Below, in pieces: positions 30,791-32,830 of a DNA stretch of 32,830 bases. The DNA comes from JBBSIN01 sp038232055 (GTDB taxonomy: Bacteria; Actinomycetota; Actinomycetes; JADGOV01): positions 1-32,830 of the forward strand of contig JBBSIN010000024.1 in assembly GCA_038232055.1 (NCBI GenBank), given 5' to 3'. Under the pieces are notes generated by a model. The model was not told where the DNA came from. It saw only the letters and a list, made by a program, of their open reading frames with translations, and made no database searches. Position 1 is the stretch's first letter, and every line of letters starts with the position of its first letter. The position numbers and the translations under genes were made by a program.

Positions 30791-32374
30791 TCAGACCTGC
30801 CGGTTCCGGACCCACTTGAGCCACTGACTGGTCGATCGGAGCAGCCCGATCCGCCTACAGAAGCCGCGGGCGGCGAGATCGTCGCAGATCTCCTGAGCGG
30901 CGATCTGCAGCCCGAGAAACGTGTCGACGCCGGGGAAGTATCCGCCAAGCGTGGCGGTCCCAGAGGCATACATAACGCCGTCACCGCTGCCCGCTCCGCG
31001 CACCTCGAACGTGCGCTCGACGTCGAGGCGGTGTAGCGGGTTGCGAGCGGCGCCGCTGTGCTCGAGCAGGTCCCCGAGCAGGCGGTGCTCACTGATGTCG
31101 GCTTCGAGGCCGGTTCCGTCGATGATGAACGACGCAGGAATCTCCAGCAGACCGTCCGAGGTCTTGATCCTGGTCACGACCGTGCCGTCGGCGCCTGGAA
31201 CGATGTTCTCGACCTCACCAGTGAAGGTCTTGTACCACCCTTCCCGCCGGCCCTGCGCCATCTGGTTTTGCCACAGCTTGCGCTTGGGGGTGTTCGTGCC
31301 GCCGATTGTCTTGTAGACAGCCGCCCGGTCCTTGCCCTCGAGTTTGCGCACCCGCTGCTTGAGCTGTCCGCCCCAGACCGACTTCGGGTAGTTGAATCCC
31401 TGGTAGGCCCACCCGTCACCGCCACGACGGCGCATGAAGATGCTCGGGCCATGCGATCCGGCGGTGAAGGTTCGAAAGATGTGGATGATCCGGGTCTGCG
31501 CACCCTTGTTCGCGCGGTCATCCATGAGCCGCTGAAGGACGCGTGATGCCACGATGCCGCCGCCGCGTACTACGACGGTGCCGGGATGGCGGACAAGCGT
31601 CTCGTAGACGTGCTCGTGCGGCTCGTAGGCGTTGACGACCTTCCCGTAGTCACCGTGTTTCTGACGGTATTCCTGAAGGTCTGGCAGGAACTTCAGCCCG
31701 GGGTAGCCCACTGCGATGTGCACGTAACGACTGCGGTAGGCGATCCGCTTGGTCGAGCTGCTCCCCGAGGGCGGCGTGAGGATGCTGAAGTAGCCACCGC
31801 CCTGCCGACGACGGACCATCCGGACCTGACCCTGGACCAGCATCTCCGGGTAACGGATCCGGTCGGACTCCCGCTGAAGGGTACGGAAGACATGGCCGGC
31901 CTTCGGGGTGTAGTAATCGGTGAAGACCGGCTCGACCAGTAGTTGGAACAGCGGAGCGATGAAGCCCTGGAGGCTGCGCGCCGAGAACGCCTCGGCGACC
32001 GCGTACGAAGGGAAGCCCCAGATGTTGTCCGGCCGGGAGGCGGAGTCGGAGCGCAGACGCTCCCCCTCGGGAATCTGAGAGACGCGGGTCAGGTACCGAT
32101 AGGTCTGCCACGGGTATTCGAGCGTGCTTAGGACGCGGATGTCACTCGCCGGCACGCCGGCGATTCGTAGGTAGTCCGTGGTGACGAACGACCCGATGCC
32201 GCCGCCGATCGTGACGAAGGGCGCATCGACGACCGGAATGCCGGCGTTGGCCACCATCGCATCGGTCCACTGATCCGTCGCGATCAGGTCCTCGGTCAGG
32301 TCACCGCCATGCGAAGCCGTGCGCGGGACCTCCCCCGGCCGTGGCAGCCGAGTCGTCTCTCGAGCTGGACCCAC
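30791..32374 (-). CDS. FAD/NAD(P)-binding oxidoreductase-like flavoprotein
   Basis: 527 aa from GTG at 32374 with ggggagg just upstream. The first Rossmann motif is VTIGGGIGSFVTTDYL (54-69, GxGxxG), the second VVVRGGGIVASRVLQRL (267-283), and FIIDGTGLEADI near 428 fits the ATG-type FAD motif; VHIAVGYPGLKFLP (218-231) resembles the strand between FAD and NAD domains. This arrangement is that of two-dinucleotide flavoproteins such as N-hydroxylating monooxygenases and thioredoxin-reductase-like enzymes. No redox CxxC is seen. No substrate can be named. As first gene of an operon ending with an FHA protein, it may be a redox sensor or output of the kinase island (inference). Confidence 0.78.
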   Translation of the reverse strand: MGPARETTRLPRPGEVPRTASHGGDLTEDLIATDQWTDAMVANAGIPVVDAPFVTIGGGIGSFVTTDYLRIAGVPASDIRVLSTLEYPWQTYRYLTRVSQIPEGERLRSDSASRPDNIWGFPSYAVAEAFSARSLQGFIAPLFQLLVEPVFTDYYTPKAGHVFRTLQRESDRIRYPEMLVQGQVRMVRRRQGGGYFSILTPPSGSSSTKRIAYRSRYVHIAVGYPGLKFLPDLQEYRQKHGDYGKVVNAYEPHEHVYETLVRHPGTVVVRGGGIVASRVLQRLMDDRANKGAQTRIIHIFRTFTAGSHGPSIFMRRRGGDGWAYQGFNYPKSVWGGQLKQRVRKLEGKDRAAVYKTIGGTNTPKRKLWQNQMAQGRREGWYKTFTGEVENIVPGADGTVVTRIKTSDGLLEIPASFIIDGTGLEADISEHRLLGDLLEHSGAARNPLHRLDVERTFEVRGAGSGDGVMYASGTATLGGYFPGVDTFLGLQIAAQEICDDLAARGFCRRIGLLRSTSQWLKWVRNRQV

Positions 32375-32539
32375 GTGACCTCCCCGAAGGATCGACAGCC
32401 GTTGGCTGCACTGATCGCAGAGTACGGGCTCCCGGCAAGGCTGAGGGGGTGATTCCTGCCACTTCCTGCATCAACGGTGGAACTCAAGACGAGGCAGGAG
32501 TGACGTGAGCGCCCCCCACGCCGACCTGTGTCCGGTTGA
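32375..32539. other. Intergenic region between PKD protein and flavoprotein operon
   Basis: 165 bp between two minus-strand genes. It should contain the promoter of the flavoprotein operon. A 7-bp inverted pair (tcctgcc near 32455 and ggcagga near 32495) with a long loop is the only structure noticed, possibly a terminator for the PKD gene. Nothing firmer can be supported. Confidence 0.3.
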
Positions 32540-32830
32540 TCACCGCGCTGCCCATCCCCGACGTTCAGCAGAGGGCGCAACGGACAGTGCAGGCGCCAGC
32601 CCGGATGTTCCAGGCGACGGCGAGTCGGTCGGCGAGGACGAGGGTGGAGAAGTCACCATCACTTTCTTGGTGTCCGTAGCGGTCTTGCCGGCCTTGTCCG
32701 TCACCGTCAATGTCACCACGTATGGATCCGCAGCAGCCATGTCGTACGCGTGCGTCGCCGACGAACTCGCCTGGGTGCCGCTATCAGCACCATCCCCCCA
32801 CGCAAAGTCATAGCTCAGCGGTGCACACCC
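32540..32830 (-). CDS. PKD-domain protein, C-terminal fragment (5' end outside window)
   Basis: Open in frame from the right edge to a stop at 32540-32542, giving the last 96 residues. The visible part is the second half of a PKD (polycystic kidney disease) Ig-like domain: LSYDFAWGDGADSG, ATHAYDM and YVVTLTVTDKAGKTATDTKKVMV. The domain typically lies in exported or surface proteins and mediates contacts. A Ser/Pro-rich tail without a membrane helix or LPxTG signal follows (SPPSSSPTDSPSPG). It probably belongs to a larger secreted or envelope protein; any relation to the signalling island is only positional. Confidence 0.82.
   Translation of the reverse strand, partial: GCAPLSYDFAWGDGADSGTQASSSATHAYDMAAADPYVVTLTVTDKAGKTATDTKKVMVTSPPSSSPTDSPSPGTSGLAPALSVAPSAERRGWAAR

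Noticed and set aside
1..32830. CRISPR arrays, tRNA or rRNA genes, insertion sequences, prophage or attachment sites
   Set aside because: No regularly spaced repeats, cloverleaf-like intergenic sequence, transposase or integrase motifs were found; the short tandem repeats lack spacers.

Overview
High-GC DNA with many GTG starts, a split histidine operon whose HisA carries the residues of bifunctional PriA, a mycobacterial-type lipoprotein and many Ser/Thr kinase and FHA genes. This points to an Actinomycetota chromosome; I cannot name the genus. No rRNA, tRNA, CRISPR array, IS element or phage gene was found, and no stretch over 300 bp lacks a gene.

Layout. 1-9.7 kb is mostly catabolic and housekeeping: the 3' end of an acyl-CoA dehydrogenase, a HAD dehalogenase-like hydrolase, a RidA-like protein, an enoyl-CoA hydratase-like protein, an AlkB-type dioxygenase, a lipoprotein, an orphan ABC ATPase, a zinc-ribbon protein of unknown function, an overlapping pair (M20 amidohydrolase and hutF, histidine degradation), and an aminopeptidase P. 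9.7-16.6 kb is histidine biosynthesis on the minus strand: hisD-hisC-hisB-hisH tightly coupled, then priA and hisF separated from them and from each other by plus-strand genes (a frameshifted propeller remnant and a Uma2 nuclease-like gene). A C-terminally truncated Uma2 gene follows hisF. A Lon-substrate-binding-domain gene diverges from hisD.

17.3-32.8 kb is a dense membrane-signalling island. On the minus strand, a small kinase, a gap-free paralogous pseudokinase and an FHA protein form one run. Just downstream come a membrane-anchored trypsin-fold protein lacking the catalytic His and Ser, with a cytosolic zinc ribbon, and a receptor kinase. A cation/proton antiporter with a stress-protein-like tail diverges from the small kinase. 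Two more receptor kinases, each with a different ectodomain, diverge from one another. Finally a flavoprotein, a four-helix membrane protein and a second FHA protein form an operon, with the end of a PKD-domain protein upstream. The two FHA proteins share an N-terminal domain I do not recognise, which links the two halves of the island.

My reading (inference): the island is a phospho-signalling module. Three receptor kinases and a pseudoprotease sense outside conditions, a kinase/pseudokinase pair signals inside, two FHA adaptors read phosphothreonine, and the antiporter and the flavoprotein/membrane-protein unit are candidate outputs.
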